A stretch of DNA of 64,000 nucleotides from CAYTTA01 sp964440655 (GTDB lineage Bacteria; Bacteroidota; Rhodothermia; Balneolales; Balneolaceae), in NCBI GenBank assembly GCA_964440655.1, contig CAYTTA010000003.1:1-64000 (forward strand), given 5' to 3'. The notes beneath the pieces were generated by a model. That model did not search any database and was not told the DNA's origin. It was given only the letters and a program-made list of their open reading frames with translations. Positions 46,881 through 56,023 of this stretch are shown here, piece after piece (position 1 is the stretch's first letter; each line of letters begins with the position of its first letter). Made by a program: the position numbers and the translations under genes.

Positions 46881-49349
46881 ATGAAAACCAAATCACTTCT
46901 GGCAGCACTGTTCCTGAGCCTGCTACCCTCTCTCATCCTGGCTCAGACCACCATCACCGGAACCATTTACGATGCGGAAACCCTGCACCCTCTTGCGGGC
47001 GCGAACATCGTACAGGATGGCACAACGGCCGGAACGGCCTCCGATGAAGAGGGTCGGTTCCGTCTGCAGCTGCAGACCGCCGGCCTCTCCCGGATCACCG
47101 TCTCCTATCTGGGATATCTTCCCCGAAGCATCGACGTGACCGGAGAGACCTCTCCGCTTCGGATCCTTCTGGAACCGGAACCGATCCTGAGTGAGACGGT
47201 CTTTGTCGATGCGCTCCGGGCGGATGAATCGAGCCCGATCGCCTATTCGAACATCAGCCGGAGCGAGATCGAGCAGCGCAACCTCGGAAAGGAGCTTCCC
47301 TTTCTGATGAGTTCCGCTCCATCCGTTCTGGCCACTTCCGAGGCGGGGGGCGGTGTCGGCCACACCTCACTCCGTATCCGCGGGGTCGATCAGACACGGA
47401 TCAATGTCACGATCAACGGGGTGCCGCTAAATGACGCGGAGTCGCACGGAGTCTTCTGGGTGAATATGCCGGACTTCGCCTCGACCGTCGAGAACATCCA
47501 GATCCAGCGGGGGGTCGGCACCTCCACCCACGGAGCAGGTGCATTCGGCGGAACCGTAAACATCCAGACCACCGGCTCGAACACACTCCCGTTTGGCGAG
47601 ATCAATACAGGCGTGGGTTCTTTCGGTACCCATCTCTACAACGTCCGCCTGGGATCGGGTCGGATCGGCAGCGGATGGCAGCTGGAAGGGCGTCTTTCCC
47701 GGGTTGAGTCCGACGGATACATCGAGCGCTCCTTCTCCGACCTCACCTCCTGGTTCCTCTCGGCCAGCCACCATGGAGAGCGCAGCCTGCTGAAGGCGGA
47801 CATCATCTCCGGCAAGCAGTCGACCTATCAGGCATGGAACGGGGTTCCCGAACCGATCCTGAACAACGATCCGGATCTTCTGGAGAACTACATCAGCAAC
47901 CTCTACGACGAGCCGATGGCCGAACGGCTGCGCGACAATCTGGGGAACCGCCGTTTCAACGAGTACACCTATCCGAATCAGACGGACAACTACTGGCAGG
48001 ATCACTATCATCTGCACTACTCGCACTCTCTTGCCGACCATTTCCTGCTGAGCGGAACGCTGCACTATACCTACGGTCGTGGTTACTATGAGCAGTACCG
48101 GGACAACGACCGTCTGTCCACCTACGGAATCGGTCCGATCGAGATCGGTGGCGAGACCATCGAGCGGAGCGACCTGATCCGCCGGCGCTGGCTTGACAAC
48201 CATTTCTACGGGGGGATCTTCTCCGCCCAGCTCCGACAGGACCGGTGGGATCTGGTCATCGGAGGCGGCTACAACGAATATGACGGCGACCACTTCGGAG
48301 AGGTGATCTGGGCGCGGTTCGCAGGCGACAGCGAATATGAGGAGAGATACTACGACAACAATGGCTTCAAGACCGACTTCAACGTCTACGGAAAATTCAA
48401 TTTCCGGCTGAGCGACCCTCTCAATGCCTATCTCGACCTTCAGTACCGCAATGTCGTCTACCGGTTCATCGGCCTGCGGGTTGACGAGAGCGGAGGGGGT
48501 CAGGAGATTGTGGATGTGGAGCAACGTGCGGGGATCGGATTTTTCAACCCGAAGGCGGGCCTCGTATGGCGTTTCAGCCCCAACCACCGTGCCTTTGCAT
48601 CGGTCAGCATCGGAGGAAAGGAGCCCACCCGGCGGGACTATGTGGAATCCTCCCCGGAAAGCCGTCCCCGGGAGGAGCGGGTCGTCGACTATGAGTTGGG
48701 GTATGCCGCTTCCTGGCAGAACGCGAGCGCCGGGGTGAATCTCTACTACATGGACTACAAGGATCAGCTGATCCTGACCGGGGCGATCAACGACGTGGGC
48801 GCCTATGTGAGGGAGAATGTGGCGAAAAGCTACCGGGCAGGCATTGAACTCCACGGATCGGTCCGGCCGCTTCCCTTCCTGACCTGGGAAGCGAACGCCA
48901 CCCTGAGCCGCAACAGGATCCGGGAGTACCATTTCTATCTGGACGATTTTGATGAGGGAGGCCAGCAGGTGCAGACGTTCCGCAGTACCGAAATCGCTCT
49001 CTCCCCTTCACTCATCGCCAACTCGCTGATCCATCTGCAGCGTGGCCGATGGTCCGCAGGGCTCTCCAGCAAATATGTCTCAAGGCAATACCTGGACAAC
49101 ACTGCGACACGAAGCCGATCCATCGATCCCTATCTGCTGCATGATGTTGCTGTGCAACTCGATCTGGAGACGGTTCCCGGCTTCCGTTCCGTGAACTTCA
49201 CCCTCCAGGTGAACAACATCCTGAACCGCAGATATGTGGACAACGGTTACACCTTTGGATGGATCGCCGGTGGTGCAGAGCAGCACTTCAACTACTACTT
49301 CCCCCAGGCAGGGCGACATCTGATGGTGAAGATGAACGTTCGGTTCTAG
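46881..49349 (+). CDS. TonB-dependent receptor, probable thiamine/precursor uptake
   Basis: 822 residues. Signal peptide (SLLAALFLSLLPSLILAQ), a carboxypeptidase-regulatory-like domain (about 20-105: ITGTIYDAETLHPLAGANIV...GRFRLQL), a plug domain (about 115-225: RGVDQTRINVTINGVPLNDAESHGVFW, VENIQIQRGVGTSTHGAGAFGGTVNI) and a 22-strand-type barrel ending in RHLMVKMNVRF with terminal Phe. Substrate is not shown by the protein, but a TPP riboswitch in its leader implies thiamine or a related compound, as known for similarly controlled receptors in Bacteroidota. A strong GAAGGAGG site precedes the ATG. Confidence 0.93.
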   Translation: MKTKSLLAALFLSLLPSLILAQTTITGTIYDAETLHPLAGANIVQDGTTAGTASDEEGRFRLQLQTAGLSRITVSYLGYLPRSIDVTGETSPLRILLEPEPILSETVFVDALRADESSPIAYSNISRSEIEQRNLGKELPFLMSSAPSVLATSEAGGGVGHTSLRIRGVDQTRINVTINGVPLNDAESHGVFWVNMPDFASTVENIQIQRGVGTSTHGAGAFGGTVNIQTTGSNTLPFGEINTGVGSFGTHLYNVRLGSGRIGSGWQLEGRLSRVESDGYIERSFSDLTSWFLSASHHGERSLLKADIISGKQSTYQAWNGVPEPILNNDPDLLENYISNLYDEPMAERLRDNLGNRRFNEYTYPNQTDNYWQDHYHLHYSHSLADHFLLSGTLHYTYGRGYYEQYRDNDRLSTYGIGPIEIGGETIERSDLIRRRWLDNHFYGGIFSAQLRQDRWDLVIGGGYNEYDGDHFGEVIWARFAGDSEYEERYYDNNGFKTDFNVYGKFNFRLSDPLNAYLDLQYRNVVYRFIGLRVDESGGGQEIVDVEQRAGIGFFNPKAGLVWRFSPNHRAFASVSIGGKEPTRRDYVESSPESRPREERVVDYELGYAASWQNASAGVNLYYMDYKDQLILTGAINDVGAYVRENVAKSYRAGIELHGSVRPLPFLTWEANATLSRNRIREYHFYLDDFDEGGQQVQTFRSTEIALSPSLIANSLIHLQRGRWSAGLSSKYVSRQYLDNTATRSRSIDPYLLHDVAVQLDLETVPGFRSVNFTLQVNNILNRRYVDNGYTFGWIAGGAEQHFNYYFPQAGRHLMVKMNVRF

Positions 49350-49365
49350 AGGTTCCAATCGCTCC

Positions 49366-49398
49366 GGGGCGGGTCCGGCGACCAGCCGGATCCGCCCC
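49366..49398 (+). terminator. strong hairpin after the TonB-dependent receptor
   Basis: GGGGCGGGTCCGGC-GACCA-GCCGGATCCGCCCC makes a 13-bp GC-rich stem with one internal mismatch, 17 bases after the stop codon. No T run follows, so it may stabilise the mRNA end or act with Rho rather than as an intrinsic terminator. Confidence 0.4.
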
Positions 49399-49510
49399 GC
49401 ATGGAGCCTTCCCCCTCCGCCGGAGAGGGCGGATTCAGGATTCTGAATTCAGATCGGAATAGACAAAAAGAAACATAAGCAGCAGAACTTTCCGGCCCCT
49501 GCCGGAAGAG

Positions 49511-50137
49511 TCAGAGGCTCTCCTGAAGAAGATGCGGGAACTCCCTCTTGAATTTGGCGATTTTCGGTGCGATCACCACAGAACAGTACCCTGCATTGGG
49601 GTTGAGGTTGTAGTAGTTCTGATGGTAATCCTCCGCCTTGTAGTAGTTGGAGAGCGGTACAATCTCGGTTACTATCGGGTCCTTCCAGAGTCCGGACTCC
49701 CCGGTCCGTTTTCTGGATGATTCAGCAATCCGCCTCTGCTCCTCGTCGTGATAGAAGATCACGGACCGGTACTGGGGACCGACATCGGCACCCTGCCGGT
49801 TGAGTGTGGTCGGATCGTGAGTGTGCCAGAAAACCTCCAGCAGCTCTTCATAGGAGATTTTCTCCGCATCGTAGGTGATGCGTGCAACCTCGGCATGGCC
49901 GGTTTTTCCCGTCGACACCTGATAGTAGGTGGGGTTCTCCACCTCGCCCCCAGCATATCCCGATTCAACGGAGATCACCCCCAGAACACGTTGATAGATC
50001 GCCTCCACACACCAGAAACAGCCGGCACCGAAGGTTGCCTGCCGGATTGAGCCGGACTCTGTAACCGGATCCACTCTGTCTGCCGTCTCCTGATTCAGTG
50101 TCATAAGTATCACGATGGTTAGCAATGCAGTGATCAT
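49511..50137 (-). CDS. msrA: peptide-methionine (S)-S-oxide reductase, exported
   Basis: Repairs oxidised methionine. Catalytic motif ATFGAGCFWCVEAIYQRV (residues about 34-51, active Cys in GCFWC), then VISVESGYAGGEVENPTY, HAEVARITYD, FWHTHDPTTLNRQGADVGPQYRS and the C-terminal AEDYHQNYY. The first ~20 residues (ITALLTIVILMTL) form a signal peptide or anchor, so the enzyme works in the envelope. 208 residues. It stands alone on the minus strand. MsrB is not seen. Confidence 0.93.
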   Translation of the reverse strand: MITALLTIVILMTLNQETADRVDPVTESGSIRQATFGAGCFWCVEAIYQRVLGVISVESGYAGGEVENPTYYQVSTGKTGHAEVARITYDAEKISYEELLEVFWHTHDPTTLNRQGADVGPQYRSVIFYHDEEQRRIAESSRKRTGESGLWKDPIVTEIVPLSNYYKAEDYHQNYYNLNPNAGYCSVVIAPKIAKFKREFPHLLQESL

Positions 50138-50361
50138 CCCCCTGTCTCCATTTTCCCGTCCGGCCCCCGGCCGTTGCCGGAGAGTCTCTTCAGGATTTCC
50201 GTTCCTGTTTCCATAACGGGATAACCACGGTTGTCATGTAATCCTCTTCAATAACGCCATTATAACTATATTCTTCCATGATCTTGCGAAGCGCATCAAA
50301 TAGTTGTAAATAGGCTATATATAGACGGATATGGAAGGGGAAAACAGACAGTGGGGTTGAT

Positions 50362-50799
50362 ATGAAAAAGAACATTTTCCGGCTTTTGATCCAAGGATGG
50401 CTGATCCTCTCCCTGGCCGGCTGTATGGCAAGTGAGTCGACAACCGACAGCGGTGCGCCCTCGAGCGCAGAGGAGCGAGGAAGCCGCAGCGGAAGGAGGT
50501 CCAGCGAAATCGACCGGACACGTCCCCTCATCAACCATCTCCGGCAGATGCCGGGACTGCTCATCAGCCCCGATGGTGGGGACTTCCGGGTTCAGCTGAG
50601 AGGCAGCCAGAGCATCACCGGCCCGAACAACGTCATGTTCGCCGTAAACGGAGTGCCGGTCGGGACGAGCTACTCCCAGACCACCAATCTCTTCTCCATG
50701 GAGAATGTGAAGGAGATCCGGCTCTACAACAGCGCGGAAGCACTGGCACGGTTCGGAGAGCGTGGCGCCTACGGAGTCATTGATATTCTTACCGACTAG
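50362..50799 (+). CDS. lipoprotein with a stand-alone TonB-receptor plug domain
   Basis: 145 residues. Signal peptide ending in the lipobox LAGC (Cys21), a ~30-residue Ser/Arg/Glu linker, then a domain from about residue 52 that follows receptor plugs: PLINHLRQMPGLLISPDGGDFRVQLRG, NVMFAVNGVPVGTS, MENVKEIRLYNSAEALARFGERGAYGVIDI. No barrel follows, and the stop is clean. Could be a plug-like adaptor, a remnant, or a partner of a receptor elsewhere; function unknown. Confidence 0.75.
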   Translation: MKKNIFRLLIQGWLILSLAGCMASESTTDSGAPSSAEERGSRSGRRSSEIDRTRPLINHLRQMPGLLISPDGGDFRVQLRGSQSITGPNNVMFAVNGVPVGTSYSQTTNLFSMENVKEIRLYNSAEALARFGERGAYGVIDILTD

Positions 50800-50892
50800 A
50801 CCCTTCTGCCGCCTGCCGCCCGGCAAGGATCTTTTGATTTTGAACCCGGATTTTTTTACAGTGGGTTTGACCTTCCTCCTAAACCCTTGCAA

Positions 50893-52716
50893 ATGAAACG
50901 GATCGCCCTCCTTTCCTCTCTCCTTTCCGGCCTGTTTCTTCTCCTGGCCGGGTTGGCCGATGCGAATGAAACTGCAACCGATCCCCGCACGGAAACAGCT
51001 GCCGGAACCGGAGCTCCCCGCAAGATCCGGATCCTGAGGCATCAGCCCGTTCCCATGCGGGACGGAACCGTTCTCTATGCCGATGTCTACCTTCCGGCCG
51101 AACCGGGAAGGTATCCCGTCATCGTCTCCCGGACCCCCTATGGCGTACAGAGAGACGGAAGCCATCAGCGACTCATCCGTTTTGCACAGAACGGATACGC
51201 CGCCGTCTTCCAGGATGTCCGCGGACGTTATGAAAGTGAAGGAGTGTGGGAACCGTTCCGCGATGAGGCGCGGGACGGGTACGACACCATCGAATGGGCG
51301 GCATCCCAGCCCTGGTCGAACGGCCGGGTGGCCACCCAGGGAGGGAGTTACCTGGGACACAACCAGTGGGCCGCCGCTTCGCAGAATCCCCCCTCTCTTG
51401 TAGCGGCATTTCCCGCCGTCGCCTCGACCAACCTCTATGCCAACTGGATCACGATGGGCGGGGCATTCCGGCTGGCATTCAACTATGGTTGGGGAGTGGT
51501 CCGCATGCCCGACCGCATCATGCTTCCGCAGTACTGGCACACGGCCGACTATGCCCCGGAAGAACTGAAGTATGAAAACATTCTCATGCACCTCCCGCTG
51601 ATTGACGGGGACCTGAAGAGTGCCGGCTATGAGGTGTCTCACTACCGCGACTGGATCCGCCACGAGAGTCTGGACGACTACTGGCAGGAGATCAATGACG
51701 AGGCGCGGTTCGAGCAGATCACCGTTCCTGCCTACAGTTTCGGCGGATGGTTCGACATTTTCGTCATGGGTACGATAAACGGCTATGTCGGGATGAGAAA
51801 CCGGGGAGGCTCACAGATTGCCCGTGAAGGATCCCGGCTGATGATCGGTCCCTGGGGGCACGGTGCATCCCGGCGAGTGGGAGATGTCGACTTCGGACCG
51901 GATGCCTATGTCGACCAGTTTGAGGAGGAGCTGCGTTTCTATGATTACTGGCTGAAAGGGATCGACAATGGTCTGGACAGCGAGAAACCGGTGCGGATTT
52001 TCTATATGGGTGTGAACCGGTGGCGCAGCGAGGAGAACTATCCGATTCCGGGTACCGAGTATCGCCAGCTCTATCTCTCCAGTGAAACCGGGGCCAACTC
52101 GGTGCGGGGAGACGGGAAACTCTCCTTCGACACCCCCTCCCGCAACGGAACCGATACCTACCGATACGATCCGGACAACCCGGTTCCCACCCTCGGAGGC
52201 AACAACTGCTGCGGAGCCCCCACCATTGCCGGACCCCGGGATCAGCGCCCGACCGAACGGCGGGAGGATGTGCTCGTCTACACGAGCGATGTGCTGACCG
52301 AACCTCTTACCATCGCCGGACCGGTCAGCATGAAACTCTACGCAGCGACCGACGGACGGGACACCGACTGGATGGTCCGCCTGATCGACGTCCATCCCGA
52401 CGGATTCGCCTTCCCCGTTTCCGAGGGGATTCTTCGCGCCCGTTTTCATCAGGGGCTGGACCGGGTGAGCCTGCTCACGCCGGGTCAGGTGTATGAGTTT
52501 GATATCGAGATGACCGGTACCGCCAACGTCTTCCAGCCGGGGCATCGCATCCGGGTGCACATCACCTCCAGCAACTTCCCCCAGTTTGACCGCAACCCCA
52601 ATACCGGGGCGCCGCTGGGGATGGAGAGTGAGGTCCGCATCGCAACCCAGACCATCCATCACGGAAGCGACCGCCCCAGCCACATCCTCCTTCCGCTGGT
52701 TCCGCCGCTGGAGTAG
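50893..52716 (+). CDS. CocE/NonD family hydrolase, exported
   Basis: 607 residues: a signal peptide (IALLSSLLSGLFLLLAGLADA), an alpha/beta-hydrolase domain with MRDGTVLYADVYLP, the nucleophile elbow TQGGSYLGHNQW (Ser in GGSYLG), GPWGHGASRRVGDVDFG with the catalytic His, and a C-terminal jelly-roll domain (LTIAGPVSMKLYAATDGRDTDWMVRLIDVHPDG). The family includes X-Pro dipeptidyl peptidases, cocaine esterase and glutaryl-acylases; the substrate is not predictable. An in-frame TTG at 50887 is less likely than the ATG. Confidence 0.9.
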   Translation: MKRIALLSSLLSGLFLLLAGLADANETATDPRTETAAGTGAPRKIRILRHQPVPMRDGTVLYADVYLPAEPGRYPVIVSRTPYGVQRDGSHQRLIRFAQNGYAAVFQDVRGRYESEGVWEPFRDEARDGYDTIEWAASQPWSNGRVATQGGSYLGHNQWAAASQNPPSLVAAFPAVASTNLYANWITMGGAFRLAFNYGWGVVRMPDRIMLPQYWHTADYAPEELKYENILMHLPLIDGDLKSAGYEVSHYRDWIRHESLDDYWQEINDEARFEQITVPAYSFGGWFDIFVMGTINGYVGMRNRGGSQIAREGSRLMIGPWGHGASRRVGDVDFGPDAYVDQFEEELRFYDYWLKGIDNGLDSEKPVRIFYMGVNRWRSEENYPIPGTEYRQLYLSSETGANSVRGDGKLSFDTPSRNGTDTYRYDPDNPVPTLGGNNCCGAPTIAGPRDQRPTERREDVLVYTSDVLTEPLTIAGPVSMKLYAATDGRDTDWMVRLIDVHPDGFAFPVSEGILRARFHQGLDRVSLLTPGQVYEFDIEMTGTANVFQPGHRIRVHITSSNFPQFDRNPNTGAPLGMESEVRIATQTIHHGSDRPSHILLPLVPPLE

Positions 52717-52750
52717 GGCGGGAATTGCATCTCCGGCCGGACTCACATTG

Positions 52751-52850
52751 NNNNNNNNNNNNNNNNNNNNNNNNNNNNNNNNNNNNNNNNNNNNNNNNNN
52801 NNNNNNNNNNNNNNNNNNNNNNNNNNNNNNNNNNNNNNNNNNNNNNNNNN
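52751..52850. other. assembly gap (100 N)
   Basis: Run of 100 N between the hydrolase stop and the convergent transporter gene. Bases between them outside the gap show no gene. Confidence 0.98.
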
Positions 52851-52894
52851 CCGGAGGATTGATCGCCGGCAGGGGCCTGGAGCGGTGATCCGGC

Positions 52895-54217
52895 TTACAT
52901 TGCCGCTATAAAATCGAGGAGCCCCACGATCCCCGCCCAGGACATGAAGAGGGTGAAGATGAATGTGACGACCAGCCCGATGTTCAGAAGCATCGGGTTC
53001 CGGTACTCCGATCCCATCGCCTTTTCGCTGTTGAGCAGCACAAAGATCAGTATCACCAGAAGCGGCATGATCACGGGGCTGATGGCCTGGGAAGCGATCA
53101 TCAGAAGTACCGGACTCCCTCCGAAGACCGGGACAATAAAACCGGAAATGGCAAGAAGAAGAACGCCTGCCCGAACATAGGGGTGATCCATTCGGCGGGG
53201 CACATTCAGATAGTCACACACCATCCAGGGACCAAGCAGATAACTGGCAAAAAGCGAAGAGAGGGCGGCGGCAATGATGCCAAGGGTGAACAGCGTGGCC
53301 GCGAAATCCCCTGCCAGCGGTTGCAGGATCCCGACCATGTCGATCGCATCGCGCACCGGTATCCCCCGGACAAAAAGCGTCCCCGCCGCACTGGCCATGA
53401 TTGCAGCACTTACGATGAATGTGAGCACCAGAGAGAGGATCGCATCGCGGTTTTCCGACTTCAGGTCTTTCAGCTTCCATCCTTTCTCGGCAACCAGGTA
53501 GCTCCGGGAGACGATCACCACACTGGCCATCGTGGTCCCCACCAGACCCGCCAGCGCCAGACTTGCGACTCCATCGGAAGGAAGACCCGGAACCATTCCC
53601 TGTACAATGTCCTCAAGACTGGGAATGACCAGCATCATGGATGAGATGAAACTGATGGCCATGATGCCGGCCACCACCGCCATCGCCTTCATAAAAAAGC
53701 CATGCTTCCCGTACCAGAAGAGATAGTAGAGGAGGCCGATAAAGCCTGCGGTGGAGATCACAGTATGGATCCCGTCTCCGGACGGCATGAAAAAGCGGCT
53801 CCACTCCCGGAATATATCACTGGCAATGGCGGTGATGCCGATCACCGAAGTGACCACGGTAAGCATCAGCCCGATCAGCAGAAACGTGGAGACCACCCTC
53901 CCGAACCGCATCGTGATCAGGTGCAGGATCGTCTCTCCCGAAACAATGGTGCACCGGCTGATCGAAACCACCATCACATAGGTGAAAAGGCAGGAAAGGG
54001 CAAGTGCCCACATCATCGACATCCCGTAACTGGCCCCGGCATTCACCATGGCTGTCACACTTCCGGTCCCGATAATGTACCCCATCAGGAAAATACCGGG
54101 ACCGATCACCGAGGCAATCTGCCGGATCCGCTCCCGGAGACTCCCGGTGGAGCCTTCCATCCCTTTTCTTCCCGTCACCTCATCGTTCCTTCCCGTCTCC
54201 TTGCCCCGGCTCGCCAT
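52895..54217 (-). CDS. Nramp-fold transporter with altered metal-site motifs
   Basis: 440 residues with about eleven transmembrane segments. The start of TM1, VIGPGIFLMGYIIGTGSVTAMVNAG, aligns with Nramp TM1, but the metal-binding DPGN is replaced by GTGS. TM6 reads LVGTTMASVVIVSRS where classical Nramps have MPH. The fold is therefore Nramp-like, but Mn2+/Fe2+ coordination as in classical members is doubtful; a divergent divalent-metal, magnesium or other substrate is possible. ATG at 54217; a second in-frame Met at residue 20 could also start it. No neighbours indicate the substrate. Confidence 0.78.
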   Translation of the reverse strand: MASRGKETGRNDEVTGRKGMEGSTGSLRERIRQIASVIGPGIFLMGYIIGTGSVTAMVNAGASYGMSMMWALALSCLFTYVMVVSISRCTIVSGETILHLITMRFGRVVSTFLLIGLMLTVVTSVIGITAIASDIFREWSRFFMPSGDGIHTVISTAGFIGLLYYLFWYGKHGFFMKAMAVVAGIMAISFISSMMLVIPSLEDIVQGMVPGLPSDGVASLALAGLVGTTMASVVIVSRSYLVAEKGWKLKDLKSENRDAILSLVLTFIVSAAIMASAAGTLFVRGIPVRDAIDMVGILQPLAGDFAATLFTLGIIAAALSSLFASYLLGPWMVCDYLNVPRRMDHPYVRAGVLLLAISGFIVPVFGGSPVLLMIASQAISPVIMPLLVILIFVLLNSEKAMGSEYRNPMLLNIGLVVTFIFTLFMSWAGIVGLLDFIAAM

Positions 54218-54310
54218 ACATTGTCCTTTATTGAAGTTGAATGCAGGAATGTACAGATCTGCGGCAACTATTCCACAAACGTCCGGGGCGCTCCACTCAT
54301 GGAAAAGCTG

Positions 54311-54604
54311 TCACTCATTGAAAAAAAGCTGCTCATCCACCTCCTGAACCAGCTTCCAGGTCAGATCGGAGGTGTCGTAAACGATATGGAAATAGCGCTC
54401 TTCCCGGGTCTGCAGCACATAGTGGAAGTGGATGGCCCGGCCCACATTCTGGGTGGTCATCCGCCGGATCTTTTTCACAGCGTGCACCCTGCCATCCGGC
54501 AGCTGAAACCGGTAGGGGGTGATCTTCAGCTTCAGTTTTTCCGTCGGAAAACCGCGGGTCGCACTGATCACATTGATGGGGGGATATCTCTTTTCTCTGC
54601 TCAT
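54311..54604 (-). CDS. small protein divergent from a Y-family polymerase
   Basis: 97 residues: SREKRYPPINVISATRGFPTEKLKLKITPYRFQLPDGR, then basic KKIRRMTTQNVGRAIHFHYVLQTREERYFHIVYDTSDLTWKLVQEVDEQ. The frame is open far upstream, but that part runs antisense to the polymerase; the ATG at 54604 is the credible start. Size, strand-rich pattern and place recall the DUF6504-type proteins beside imuB-like polymerase genes in Actinobacteria; this is recall, not a search. It shares a symmetric control region with the polymerase. Confidence 0.65.
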   Translation of the reverse strand: MSREKRYPPINVISATRGFPTEKLKLKITPYRFQLPDGRVHAVKKIRRMTTQNVGRAIHFHYVLQTREERYFHIVYDTSDLTWKLVQEVDEQLFFNE

Positions 54605-54629
54605 GGCATCGCTCCGTGAACTCTTACAA

Positions 54630-54688
54630 TACACATGTTTTGTACATATATTCAACACCTCTCTTCCTATATGTTCAAAATATGTGTA
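54630..54688. promoter_or_regulatory. mirrored 21-base elements between divergent genes
   Basis: TACACATGTTTTGTACATATA (plus strand, 54630-54650) and its near-identical copy in opposite orientation (54668-54688, 19 of 21 bases equal, differing at positions 8 and 14) are separated by 17 bases. They lie in the 93-base interval between the small gene and the polymerase. Each contains an ATGT-N5-ACAT-like dyad. One shared regulator site per gene is the simplest reading; a LexA-type SOS site is possible. Confidence 0.7.
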
Positions 54689-54697
54689 ATGTAGATC

Positions 54698-56023
54698 ATG
54701 GACCTGAAAACTCCCCATCGGTACGATGTCGAAAAGGATGTTCACCGGATCACTCTCTACAGCACGGTGGCCCGGGAACATCAGCATTCCAGCAGAAGAA
54801 AACGGCTCTATCTTCACCTGGACATGAACTGCTTTTATGCCCAGGTGGAGCAGAAGGCATACAACCTCTACGGCTTCCCTCTGGCGATGGGGGGGTGGAG
54901 AAAGCCTGACGGAACTCCCCGGGGCATTGTGGCCACGGCCAGTTACGAAGCGCGGCAGCTCGGAATCAGGACCGCGATGAGCGCCTTCGAGGCGGCGCAG
55001 ATCTGCCCCTACCTGATCTTCATGCAGATCGATTACGACCGCTATTCGGAAATAAGCCGGGAGCTGAAATCGATTCTCGACGGGTTCGCTCCCGATGTGG
55101 AAAAATACTCGATGGATGAGTATTTCATGGATATCACCTTCCTGCTCGGAAAGAGCCGGAACGAGATCGGCGCGTTTGCTCTCCGCCTGAAGAAACGGAT
55201 CTACAACCTCCTGGGACTGGTCTGTTCGGTCGGGATTGCCACGAGCAAGACCTACTCCAAGCTCGCCTCGGGACTGCAGAAGCCCGACGGATGTACGCTT
55301 CTCCTCTCCTCCGACGACATCGCCGGCCGGCTCTTCCACCTCCCTCTGGATGAAGTGTGGGGGATCGGATCCCGCCGCTACCGGAAGCTGCGCAAGTACG
55401 GACTCAACACAATTGCGGACGCCTTCCATCGGGGACCGGGCCCCTTCCGCAAGCTCTTCGGTCCCATGCAGGGACAGCTCTTTTATGAAATCGTGACCGG
55501 CCGGGACCGGGCCCGGATTCTCCATAACGAGAACCACGTTCCGGATGAGGTCTCCTACATGCACACCTTCTCCGACTGGTCGACCGACCTCCAGCAGATC
55601 CAGGGGGAGGTGGTCAAGGCGATCCGGAACGTCTGCTACCGTCTGCGGGGATACAACCGGAAAGCACGCAAGTGGGGGGTCCACATCCGTTACCAGGACT
55701 CCGAGTGGAACGGCATCAACATTGCCTTTGTCACGGACGGATACACCAATCTGGACGACTACATCGTGGAACAGGGCCTGCCCGGAGTGATGAGAAGGGT
55801 CCGGAAAGCCCTGTCGGACGGGTACCGGATCCGCGGAATCGGTTTCTACACGATCGAGATGATCCATTCGGACCAACTCGAACTTTTTTTCCAGGAAAAA
55901 GAGGAGCTCCGGCTCCTTTACCGCGCCTCCGATTTGATCAACAATACCTACGGGATCGGAACGGTGCAAAAGGCGGCCGCGGCCTTCGGTGTGCCGGGAA
56001 AAACCCACTTCACGGAGCGATAG
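54698..56023 (+). CDS. Y-family (translesion) DNA polymerase, DinB/UmuC type
   Basis: 441 residues. After a 40-residue extension come catalytic motif I YLHLDMNCFYAQVEQKAY, GIVATASYEARQLGIRTAMSA, motif YSMDEYFMDIT with the S-x-D-E residues, VCSVGIATSKTYSKLAS, the HhH-like LDEVWGIGSRRYRKLRKYG and a little-finger domain to the C-terminus. D-M-N in motif I is between DinB (DMDxF) and UmuC (DVNxF). No obvious beta-clamp peptide at the end. Likely damage-inducible, judging from its mirrored upstream elements. Confidence 0.9.
   Translation: MDLKTPHRYDVEKDVHRITLYSTVAREHQHSSRRKRLYLHLDMNCFYAQVEQKAYNLYGFPLAMGGWRKPDGTPRGIVATASYEARQLGIRTAMSAFEAAQICPYLIFMQIDYDRYSEISRELKSILDGFAPDVEKYSMDEYFMDITFLLGKSRNEIGAFALRLKKRIYNLLGLVCSVGIATSKTYSKLASGLQKPDGCTLLLSSDDIAGRLFHLPLDEVWGIGSRRYRKLRKYGLNTIADAFHRGPGPFRKLFGPMQGQLFYEIVTGRDRARILHNENHVPDEVSYMHTFSDWSTDLQQIQGEVVKAIRNVCYRLRGYNRKARKWGVHIRYQDSEWNGINIAFVTDGYTNLDDYIVEQGLPGVMRRVRKALSDGYRIRGIGFYTIEMIHSDQLELFFQEKEELRLLYRASDLINNTYGIGTVQKAAAAFGVPGKTHFTER

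Noticed and set aside
54605..56008. Upstream extension of the small gene opposite the Y-family polymerase
   Set aside because: The region encodes the polymerase on the plus strand with conserved motifs; only the part after the ATG at 54604 lies outside it.
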